Source of the DNA: CAWDDG01 sp963801065
Lineage (GTDB): Bacteria; Actinomycetota; Actinomycetes; Jiangellales; Jiangellaceae
Direction: 5' to 3'
DNA: 64,000 nt
Assembly: GCA_963801065.1 (NCBI GenBank)
Contig: CAWDDG010000008.1
Location: 62,001 to 126,000, forward strand
The notes under the pieces were generated by a model. It was given only the letters and a program-made list of their open reading frames with translations, was not told the origin of the DNA and searched no databases. The translations under genes were made by a program, and so were the position numbers. This document shows positions 36,187 through 43,078 of this stretch, piece by piece. Each line of letters begins with the position of its first letter. Position 1 is the stretch's first letter.

Positions 36187-37896
36187 ATGCGCAACCGGCT
36201 GGCCACGCGTCTCGCGCCGTCAATCGTGGTGCTCGGCCTCCTCGCCGCCGCCTGCACCACCGACGGCACCGGCCGGGGCCCGAGCGGCCGCGCCCGCGAG
36301 CCGGGACAGCCCCTCGGCTTCACGGACGTCGCTGCCGACGTGGGTTTGGGTTTCCAGCAGTCGGCGTTCCACTGGGACGTCACGCCCGACGTCGGCGTAA
36401 TGCTCGGAGGTGGCGTTTGCTGGCTGGACTACGACGGCGACGGCTGGATGGATCTCTTCGCGGTGAACTCCTACTCGCATGCGGAGGCCGCCCGCTGGCA
36501 GAACGAAGGAGGGCTGCCGCGGAGCGCGCTATACCACAACGAGGAAGGCAAGTTCACGGATGTCAGCGCCGGGTCCGAAGCCGACGTCGCGATCCGAGGC
36601 AACGGCTGCGTGGCCGCCGACTTCGATATGGATGGACGCACGGACCTCTACGTCACCGGGTCGGAGGCGAGCGTCCTGCTGTGGAACGAGGGGGAGGGCC
36701 GGTTCTCCGATGGCACGACCGATGCCGGGGTTGAGGCGTTTGGCTGGCGGGCGGGCGCCGCCGTCGGGGACGTGAATGCCGACGGCTGGCCCGACCTGTT
36801 CGTGGCCGGCTACGCGGATCTTGCGAATCCCGCCCCACAGGCGACCCTGGGCTTCCCGAACACCTACCTCGGCGTCCGCGACCTGCTCTACCTGAGCCAA
36901 GGCCCCGCAGACGGTGGCGGCGTGACCTTCCGGGAGGTGGGCGTCGACGCGGGGCTCGAGGTGGTCTCATTCGAGTACGGACTGGGCGCGGTGCTCACAG
37001 ACGCCGACCTCGACGGCGACCTCGACCTCTACGTCGCCAACGACACCAAGCCCGACCGCCTCTACGACAACGTGCCGTGGCCGGGTGGGACCGAGGCCGA
37101 TCCGGCCGGCCTGGGGTTCCGGTTCGAAGAACTCGCCGGCAAGGCCGGTGTCGCCGATCCAGGGGCGGGGATGGGGGTTGCGGCCGGCGACGACGACGGC
37201 GACGGCCTCGGGGACCTGTTCGTCTCGAACGCGCGGTCGCAGGTGCACGGGATGTTCCGCGGCCAGGTATCGCACGTGGTCGACCCGTCCTTCCTGGACG
37301 TGCGCACCGCCATCGGGGTCGACCTGAGCGGGTCCACCGGATGGGGCGTGTCGTGGGCAGACCTCGACCTCGACACGGACCTCGATCTCGTACTGGTCAA
37401 CGGCGGCATCCCCATCACGGACCTCCAAGCGGATGCGCAGCAGATCCGCGCCTTCGAGAACCTCACGGCGCAGGGCGATCCCGGTCTCTACGGCGACCTC
37501 ACCACCGTCGGCCTCGCCGAGGTGGGTCTCCTGAACGCCCGAGGCAGCGCAGCGGCCGACTTCGACAACGACGGCGACCTGGACATCGCGATCAACTCGA
37601 TCGGCGGACCACTGGTGCTGCTGGAGAACACCGGAACCGAAGGGACCTGGCTCGAGGTGTCGCTCGCGAGCTTCGCGCCGGGCGCCATGGTCTCGGTGCG
37701 GTTGCCGGGCGGAACGGAATTGACCCGCGAGATCCAAGCGGGGAGCAGCTACCTGTCCTCCGCGGACCCGCGGACCCACTTCGGCCTGGGAGACGCCACG
37801 GTGGTCGATCGCGTGGAGGTCCGGTGGCCCGATGGTCAGGAAACCACCTTGAGCGACATCGCCGCCGGCCAAGCGATCACGGTAGGGGCGCCGTGA
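36187..37896 (+). CDS. ASPIC/UnbV (CRTAC1-like) FG-GAP repeat lipoprotein
   Basis: A 569-residue exported lipoprotein (lipobox VLGLLAAACTT). The body is a series of FG-GAP/VCBS-type blades with calcium-binding loops: DYDGDGWMDLF, DFDMDGRTDLY, DVNADGWPDLF, DADLDGDLDLY, DDDGDGLGDLF, DLDLDTDLDLV and DFDNDGDLDIA. The C-terminal ~80 residues are an ASPIC/UnbV domain (VSVRLPGGTELTREI ... HFGLGDATVVDRVEVRWPDG). It probably folds as a calcium-stabilised beta-propeller at the cell surface. Position 25 bases after the sugar permease and a TGATG overlap with the haloperoxidase gene point to one operon. Its biochemical role is unknown. Confidence 0.9.
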   Translation: MRNRLATRLAPSIVVLGLLAAACTTDGTGRGPSGRAREPGQPLGFTDVAADVGLGFQQSAFHWDVTPDVGVMLGGGVCWLDYDGDGWMDLFAVNSYSHAEAARWQNEGGLPRSALYHNEEGKFTDVSAGSEADVAIRGNGCVAADFDMDGRTDLYVTGSEASVLLWNEGEGRFSDGTTDAGVEAFGWRAGAAVGDVNADGWPDLFVAGYADLANPAPQATLGFPNTYLGVRDLLYLSQGPADGGGVTFREVGVDAGLEVVSFEYGLGAVLTDADLDGDLDLYVANDTKPDRLYDNVPWPGGTEADPAGLGFRFEELAGKAGVADPGAGMGVAAGDDDGDGLGDLFVSNARSQVHGMFRGQVSHVVDPSFLDVRTAIGVDLSGSTGWGVSWADLDLDTDLDLVLVNGGIPITDLQADAQQIRAFENLTAQGDPGLYGDLTTVGLAEVGLLNARGSAAADFDNDGDLDIAINSIGGPLVLLENTGTEGTWLEVSLASFAPGAMVSVRLPGGTELTREIQAGSSYLSSADPRTHFGLGDATVVDRVEVRWPDGQETTLSDIAAGQAITVGAP

Positions 37897-39764
37897 TGCG
37901 AGCCCGGCCGGTGGTAGCGATCGTGGCGGCCGGCGCAATTGTGGCGGCCGGCGCACTTGTGGCCACGGTCGTGATCGCGAACCAGAGCTCTGCCGAGCCC
38001 TACAGCATCGACGGCTGCCAACGGGCGAACGCGGAGGGGCACTCGGTCCCGCGGGTGTGGGACGACGCGCTCCTCGACGCGATCCGCCGTGACGTCCCGG
38101 CGCCCACCGTCCATGCTCGCAACCTCTTCCACACGTCGGCCGCTATGTGGGACGCCTGGGCTGCGTATGACCCCAGCGCGCAGGGCTACTTCGTGACCGA
38201 GAAGCAACAGGCGGACGACGTCCAGGCAGCGCGCGAGGCCGCGATCAGCTTCGCCGCGTACCGGGTGCTGCTGTGGCGGTACTCGAGGGCAGCGGGTCTG
38301 CAAGAGACGTTCGACGAGCTCACGAGGACGATGGAGTCGCTCTGCTACCGGAACGACTACCTCGACACGGAGGGCGACTCGCCGGCCGCGCTCGGGAACC
38401 GGATCGCCGCCGCCGTGATCGAGTACGGGAAGTCCGACGGCTCGCTCGAGCAGCAGCGCTACATCGATACCGACTACAAGCCCTCCAACCCGCCGCTCGT
38501 TGTCAGTGAGTCAGGCGCCACGATGACCGACCCGAACCTCTGGCAGCCACTCGCGCTCGCGCAGTTCGTGGCGCAGAACGGCCTCCCGATCCCCGGCAAC
38601 GTGCAGCGTTTCGTCGGGCCCCACTGGGGCCAGGTCCGCACGTTCGCACTCCCGCACTCCGCACAGGGCACGCCGGTCGACCCGGGGCTCCCGCCGCAGC
38701 TCGAGACAGGCGAGGAGTTCAAGCAGACCGCAGTCGAGATCATCGGATATAGCAGTCAGCTCGATCCGAGCGACGGCGTGACGATCGACATCGGTCCTGG
38801 GGCCTTCGGCGACAACACGCTCGCTACGAACGACGGCAACGGGTACGCGGAGAACCCGGTAACCGGCGAGGCCTACGAGCCGAACGCCGTGCTCCGCGCT
38901 GACTTCGATCGTGTCCTGGCCCAGTTCTGGGCCGACGGGCCCGCCTCGGAGACCCCGCCGGGTCACTGGAACACGATCGCGAACGAGGTCTCCGACACGC
39001 CGGGCTTCGAGCACCGGATCGGCGGGCAGGGACCGGTCCTGGACCGGCTCGAGTGGGACGTGAAGCTCTACTTCGCAATCAACGGCGCTGTCCATGATGC
39101 GGCCGTGGCCGCGTGGGGCGTGAAGGGCTTCTACGACTCGGCCCGTCCGATCTCGATGATCCGGTACATGGGCGGCATGGGCCAGTCCAGCGACCCCGAC
39201 CTTCCTGCGTACGATCCGGATGGGCTCCCGCTGGTCCCGGGACTGATCGAGGTCGTCACGGCTGCATCGAGCGTCCCGGGCGAGCGGCACGAGGCGCTCG
39301 CCCATCACGTCGGCGAGGTCGCGATCCGCGCCTGGCAGGGGAACCCCGAGGATCCGGCCACGCAGACGGCCGGGGTGGGTTGGATCCTCGCGGTCGACTG
39401 GGTGCCGTATCAGCTCGCGACGTTTGTGACACCGGCCTTCGCGGGCTACGTCTCTGGCCACAGCACGTTCAGCCGCGCAGCTGCCGAGGTGATGACCGGG
39501 TTCACGGGCAGTCCCTACTTCCCCGGCGGGCTCACCGAGTGGACCATCCCCGCCGGCGAACTGCAGGTCGAGCTCGGCCCTACCGAGGACGTCACGCTGC
39601 AGTGGGCGAGCTACTACGACGCGGCCGACCAGGCCGGCCTTTCACGACTGTTCGGCGGGATCCACATCAGCCCGGACGACTTCGAAGGGCGCAAGATGGG
39701 GTCGATCTGCGGCAAGGACGCATGGGCGCTCGCCCAGCGGTACTACGCGGGCACCGTGAGCTGA
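37896..39764 (+). CDS. Vanadium-dependent haloperoxidase family protein (PAP2-fold)
   Basis: A 622-residue protein with an N-terminal membrane anchor or signal (VVAIVAAGAIVAAGALVATV). The C-terminal half has the full vanadate/phosphate-binding signature: K410-x6-R417-P418 (KGFYDSARP), S520-G521-H522 (YVSGHSTFSRAAAE) and S583-R584-x5-H590 (SRLFGGIHISPDD). Family members use vanadate to oxidise halides with peroxide, or act as acid phosphatases. The acid-base His and the apical His (H590) are both present. ATG 37896 overlaps the previous stop (TGATG); GTG 37893 is an alternative. Halide specificity and activity cannot be read from sequence. Confidence 0.87.
   Translation: MRARPVVAIVAAGAIVAAGALVATVVIANQSSAEPYSIDGCQRANAEGHSVPRVWDDALLDAIRRDVPAPTVHARNLFHTSAAMWDAWAAYDPSAQGYFVTEKQQADDVQAAREAAISFAAYRVLLWRYSRAAGLQETFDELTRTMESLCYRNDYLDTEGDSPAALGNRIAAAVIEYGKSDGSLEQQRYIDTDYKPSNPPLVVSESGATMTDPNLWQPLALAQFVAQNGLPIPGNVQRFVGPHWGQVRTFALPHSAQGTPVDPGLPPQLETGEEFKQTAVEIIGYSSQLDPSDGVTIDIGPGAFGDNTLATNDGNGYAENPVTGEAYEPNAVLRADFDRVLAQFWADGPASETPPGHWNTIANEVSDTPGFEHRIGGQGPVLDRLEWDVKLYFAINGAVHDAAVAAWGVKGFYDSARPISMIRYMGGMGQSSDPDLPAYDPDGLPLVPGLIEVVTAASSVPGERHEALAHHVGEVAIRAWQGNPEDPATQTAGVGWILAVDWVPYQLATFVTPAFAGYVSGHSTFSRAAAEVMTGFTGSPYFPGGLTEWTIPAGELQVELGPTEDVTLQWASYYDAADQAGLSRLFGGIHISPDDFEGRKMGSICGKDAWALAQRYYAGTVS
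37923..37958 (+). repeat. 18-bp tandem duplication in the haloperoxidase membrane anchor
   Basis: GTGGCGGCCGGCGCAATT at 37923-37940 is followed directly by the same 18 bases with one change (C for A) at 37941-37958. It adds six residues (VAAGAI/VAAGAL) and lengthens the hydrophobic helix. It is probably a slippage product tolerated because the helix only needs to be hydrophobic. Confidence 0.8.
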
Positions 39765-40026
39765 AACTTGGGCGGCCGGCTTCGTCGTGACCCTGATCTG
39801 GCAGTTCACCTCGGTGTGGAACGACTTCCTGTTCGCGATCTTCCTGTCGAACACGCGGAACGGTCCGGTCACGATCGCGCTCAACTCCCTCGTCGGCGGT
39901 CAGCTGACTGACTACGCCGCCAGCACGGCCGGTGCGCTGATCACCTCGCTGCCGACGCTGATCGTGTACATCGTGCTCGGCCGGTACTTCGTCAGCGGCG
40001 TGATGGCCCGCTCGCTCAAGAGCTGA
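39764..40026 (+). pseudogene. Carbohydrate ABC transporter permease (MalG type), C-terminal fragment
   Basis: About 85 codons encode the last part of a CUT1-type sugar permease: FVVTLIWQFTSVWNDFLFAI, then SNTRNGPVTIALNSLVGGQL, a final membrane helix and ALITSLPTLIVYIVLGRYF with the usual FVSGVMARSLKS end. It starts abruptly at the haloperoxidase stop, with no start codon in a sensible place, and lacks the first ~200 residues and the EAA loop. It is from a different transporter class than the XylH-like permease nearby, so it is debris from a separate operon. A REP-like half-palindrome follows its stop. Confidence 0.8.
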
Positions 40027-40039
40027 CGGCCGCTCCCTC

Positions 40040-40060
40040 AAGTGATCACGTTAAGTGGGC
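40040..40060. repeat. REP-like palindrome, copy D (left outer arm only)
   Basis: A 21-base match to the outer arm of the palindrome family (core TGATCACGTTAAGTGGGC) lies 13 bases after the stop of the permease fragment. The inner hairpin and right arm are absent. The arm ends exactly where the relaxase remnant on the other strand is cut, so the element marks a recombination junction. Confidence 0.8.
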
Positions 40061-40208
40061 GAGCCCATCCACCGTCCAGGCGGCCTACCCGCCTCGGTGT
40101 AATAGCGCGTGATGACCGCGGCCTCCCGCAGGTCACCCTGCCCATCGGTCACCGACTCCATCAGGTAACGCCACGCGTCGGGCCGTGGAGCTCCTTGATG
40201 GAGATCAC
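40051..40208 (-). pseudogene. MobF/TrwC-type relaxase, N-terminal fragment
   Basis: From GTG 40208 the minus strand reads ISIKELHG and, after a one-base deletion (GGCCCGAC where GGCCCCGAC would keep frame), PDAWRYLMESVTDGQGDLRE, then AAVITRYYTEAGRPPGRWMG. The YYTEAG-x-PPGRW block is the hallmark of the N-terminus of actinobacterial TrwC/MobF relaxases, which nick DNA at oriT for conjugative transfer. The rest (~900 residues or more) is missing, cut at the REP-like arm at 40060. It is a remnant of an integrated conjugative or mobilisable element. Confidence 0.7.
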
Positions 40209-40494
40209 TACGACCCACCTGCTCCCGCCGGCGCCGCCGGTAGGCACGGTCACGGCGTCGCGGGTGGCAGTACCTGCGATCGGCTCGTCCGCCGACGAAG
40301 ACACGGCCGCGGTGCTGGCATGGTCGGCCATCTGGAATGTCGCGGGCTTTCCTCCGGGTGGTGGTCGTGTGACGCCTCGCGCACACCCGGGAGCAGGTAC
40401 GTTGGTCTCGCCGCTGGGCCACGAACAGCTGGCCACAGACCAGGCAACGGAGCTCGACGCCGTCGTGGCCACGTGGCTGCACGACGCCGGCCAT
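40051..40494 (-). CDS. Small Cys-rich zinc-ribbon-like protein upstream of the relaxase remnant
   Basis: From ATG 40494 the protein has a zinc-ribbon-like region C-x2-C-x13-C-x3-C (LRCLVCGQLF ... RTCSRVCARRH) and a second pair of cysteines, then a very basic stretch ending before the relaxase start. As assembled, the frame runs on through the relaxase fragment to 40051 because of the one-base deletion there; with that base restored it would stop at 40133-40135 and overlap the relaxase start. It may be an accessory DNA-binding protein of the lost mobile element. The start is uncertain. Confidence 0.45.
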   Translation of the reverse strand: MAGVVQPRGHDGVELRCLVCGQLFVAQRRDQRTCSRVCARRHTTTTRRKARDIPDGRPCQHRGRVFVGGRADRRYCHPRRRDRAYRRRRREQVGRSDLHQGAPRPDAWRYLMESVTDGQGDLREAAVITRYYTEAGRPPGRWMGSPT

Positions 40495-40586
40495 TGCCCA
40501 GGCGGGTGGTAGACCAGAGGCCGGTTGGCCGGTCAGGTCGGTGACGTGGTCACGGCCATTCGCAGCCACCGTTGGCGTCGATGTGA

Positions 40587-40865
40587 TCACGACCGCGAGG
40601 CCATGTAGCTGGCCACACGCCGGTCGCGACCGGTGTGTGGCCGCAGATCCATTGCAACGGCTTCGGCGTTCCCCGGCCGCAGCCCGCTGACCGCCGCCCC
40701 CAAAGCTGCGGCCAGCCGTCCCCACGGCCCGGCGGCCATCTCGAGCAGGACGTCGTCTGCCACGTCAGTGCTGCGGCATCGGGTCAGGTCATCCCATCGG
40801 CGTAGAAGCTCGGCCGCGGTGAAGTCCGGAACGCCGTCTCCTGGCGTGAGTTCTCCCCGTCGCAT
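40587..40865 (-). CDS. Hypothetical protein (92 aa), mobile-element relic
   Basis: From ATG 40865 a 92-residue soluble protein: PDFTAAELLRRWDDLTRCRS, then VADDVLLEMAAGPWGRLAAA and a basic end (GRDRRVASYMASRS). No family is recognised. Its codon pattern looks coding and it lies just upstream of the Cys-rich and relaxase remnants on the same strand, so it probably belonged to the same element. Confidence 0.45.
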   Translation of the reverse strand: MRRGELTPGDGVPDFTAAELLRRWDDLTRCRSTDVADDVLLEMAAGPWGRLAAALGAAVSGLRPGNAEAVAMDLRPHTGRDRRVASYMASRS

Positions 40866-41000
40866 TCTGACCGAGGGCGCTGTTCAATGGCCCACCTGTC
40901 AGTACGTGAGAGCACCCTCGCGACACGTCGTGTAACGGCTAGCGCCGCTAATGCCAGACGTGTATGGCGTAGGTCGTCGCTGGGAGCGGTGCGACAACGA

Positions 41001-41408
41001 CTACGACGGATGAGGGCCAGCTGGGCGGCCCATGCGAGAGCGTGTGAGGGGCTGGCTCGTCAGGACTCGGGCGAGCGTCTGGAGGGTACCGACGAAGAAG
41101 GCTGGCGCGTGAAGATGTCGCCGACCCGCGGCAATAAGCATGACGTGGTTCGAACCGCCGTCGGCAAACGGCAGGCTGGTGTTCGTGACGTTGACGTCGG
41201 CGGTCCCCTGCTCGTGCACCTTGATGTTTCCGTCCAGGTCGAGGTTCTGCTCGCGGACCGGGACTGGGCTCGATTCGTCGTTGGTGACGAACACCGACGC
41301 AATCGGCGGAGCCGCCCACGCGAGCGGCTCGCGCAAAGACCATCGCGCCCAGGACGGTGCTTGCGAGCACGAGCAAGAATTCCAGAATCAGTGCCTTCTT
41401 CAGAACCT
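41001..41408 (-). pseudogene. Small secreted or membrane-anchored protein, frameshifted
   Basis: One frame encodes a hydrophobic leader (KKALILEFLLVLASTVLGAM), and the next frame encodes EPLAWAAPPIASVFVTNDES, then NLDLDGNIKVHEQGTADVNV and TNTSLPFADGGSNHVMLIAA. Removing one T from TTT near 41340 joins them (GAMVLREPLAWA). No good start codon precedes the leader (the first usable one is a TTG inside it), so the gene may also be damaged at its 5' end. The product looks like a small exported beta-rich protein with no known family. Confidence 0.5.
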
Positions 41409-41557
41409 GAGTGTCCTTACGCCGGGCCGACGCACGCCAACGTGAGGCCGGTCGCTTCGACGACGTTTCTCCTCCCCGCTCACGTAGACGAGCTGGTAGG
41501 TGGTGTGCAGGCGGCTCGGCATCGGGACTCTCGGTTCATCCCCTCGTCTCCCTGCCG

Positions 41558-42445
41558 CTACGGCAGGTCGACGAAGTCGGCGAGGTACGCCCTGGCCGAC
41601 GGCGTGTCGATTCGGTAGGCGTAGGTGGACGCATAGCAGGGAATGTCGGTGGAGAGCGAGATCGCGGCCAAAATCAGGGTGCCTTCGATGTCGACGAAGT
41701 TCGGCCCACCGGAGTCGCCGTAGCAGACACCACCGAGGTCACGGGATGTGTTCTTCGCCAGATGTACTCCGGCTTCGGTGAGGGCGTTGAAGTCCTGCAG
41801 CGCTTTCCGACGTGCAAGGACGGGCGGATGCGTGAGACCTCCCGGGGCTCTGAGTGCCTCCTGCACTCCGTAGCCGACGACCCACCAGTCGTATCCGTCG
41901 AGAGCACGGCCGCCGATGGCATCGAGCTGGCCGGCGGTGGGGAGCGTGGCCGGGGTGAAGGTCCACAGGTCGGCTGGTGTGGTGTCGCGGTCGGCGAAGT
42001 CGATGACCGCGATGTCGTGCTGGTCGGACGCGGGGACCCCGGGGATGGAGCGGAACAGGGGGTGACGGTGCAGGTCTCCTTCGACGAGCCAGCCGTTTGC
42101 CACCCACAGGTCGACGAACTGGGCGGCAGGGAGGTGGGAGGTGGCGAGGAACTTGGTCAGGATGTCCTCCTCGAGGGAGACGAAGAAGTGGAGTCCCGAT
42201 GGAAAGTCGTCGGTGCAGTGGGCGGCGGTCAGGAACGTGTCGTCGTCGATCATTGTTCCCGAGCAGAAGCCGTCGATGAGGTCGATCTCACCGTCGCTGT
42301 TCACGTCAACGGCCATCCCCAGGAATCCGACTTCGGTCCGCTCCGGTGCAGGAGACGAGTTTTCTGAAGTGATTGCGGCGGCGGGTGTCGTCGTGACGAT
42401 GATCGCTGCGCCAGCGGCAATCGCGGCTACGGTGCGGGTCTTCAT
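41558..42445 (-). CDS. Secreted trypsin-like serine protease (S1 family)
   Basis: A 295-residue exported protease. The signal peptide MKTRTVAAIAAGAAIIVTTT ends near PAAA. The catalytic triad is visible: His in TFLTAAHCTDD, Asp in QHDIAVIDFADRD and Ser in CYGDSGGPNFVD. Cysteine positions fit the chymotrypsin fold. An acidic DVNSDGEIDLIDGF insert near the N-terminus has a calcium-binding look. The ATG is set by the signal peptide. It lies next to a second small secreted protein gene on the same strand. Confidence 0.9.
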   Translation of the reverse strand: MKTRTVAAIAAGAAIIVTTTPAAAITSENSSPAPERTEVGFLGMAVDVNSDGEIDLIDGFCSGTMIDDDTFLTAAHCTDDFPSGLHFFVSLEEDILTKFLATSHLPAAQFVDLWVANGWLVEGDLHRHPLFRSIPGVPASDQHDIAVIDFADRDTTPADLWTFTPATLPTAGQLDAIGGRALDGYDWWVVGYGVQEALRAPGGLTHPPVLARRKALQDFNALTEAGVHLAKNTSRDLGGVCYGDSGGPNFVDIEGTLILAAISLSTDIPCYASTYAYRIDTPSARAYLADFVDLP

Positions 42446-42569
42446 GGCCGATCACATCCTTTCCGCGCTCGTTGCCCGCGAGCGCGTTGTCCTTCCCTCG
42501 GTGTCGTGCGCATCGGCGCCTCCGACCCCGAGCGCGACGGCTTCGACGCGCTGCGAGCGGCGGCGCTGT

Positions 42570-43007
42570 TCATGCCGTCGCGGGCATTAGCCGGATCGAG
42601 CCCTGGAAGCGCAGCACCGCAGGGTCGACGAGCTGACCGGTCTCGTGCACCTGGGCGCCTTCGAGCCAGCCGTCGATGACAGTGCCATTCATGACAACCG
42701 CTCCAGTGGCCGTGTTGAGGATTCCGAAGAGCCGGGCGGTGAACGACTGCGGCCCGGCGGTCACGATCCAGTCGAAGGTGACATGCCAGATCGGGCCGGT
42801 CACCTGCAGGCCGCGGAGCTCGGTGCGCAGCGCTCCGGCAACGTCGCCGGCCGTGGTTCCCTCCCAGACGCCGGCGGCCGGGTCGACGATCGATTTCTCG
42901 AAGCTGAGCCGTACGGGCGCGCTCTCGGCGGACGCGGCCGGGGCGCCGACGGCGCCGACCGAGCCGAGTGCCAGCAAGAACAGCGAGACGACCATCAACC
43001 TCCGCAT
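42570..43007 (-). CDS. Small secreted protein of unknown function
   Basis: A 145-residue protein with a clear signal peptide (MRRLMVVSLFLLALGSVGAV, cleavage near ASA-ES). The mature part looks beta-rich: RLSFEKSIVDPAAGVWEGTT, VTGPIWHVTFDWIVTAG and VHETGQLVDPAVLRFQGSIR, which resembles secreted proteins of the allene-oxide-cyclase-barrel-like type without a firm assignment. GGGAGG lies 9 bases before ATG 43007. It is downstream of the LAL regulator on the same strand with a 71-base gap. Confidence 0.72.
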   Translation of the reverse strand: MRRLMVVSLFLLALGSVGAVGAPAASAESAPVRLSFEKSIVDPAAGVWEGTTAGDVAGALRTELRGLQVTGPIWHVTFDWIVTAGPQSFTARLFGILNTATGAVVMNGTVIDGWLEGAQVHETGQLVDPAVLRFQGSIRLMPATA

Positions 43008-43078
43008 CTGAGACCTCCCTCGCCATTACTGCGACCGACTCTGCCCGCCTGGCGCAGGCCGATCACTTGGGGGAATCC

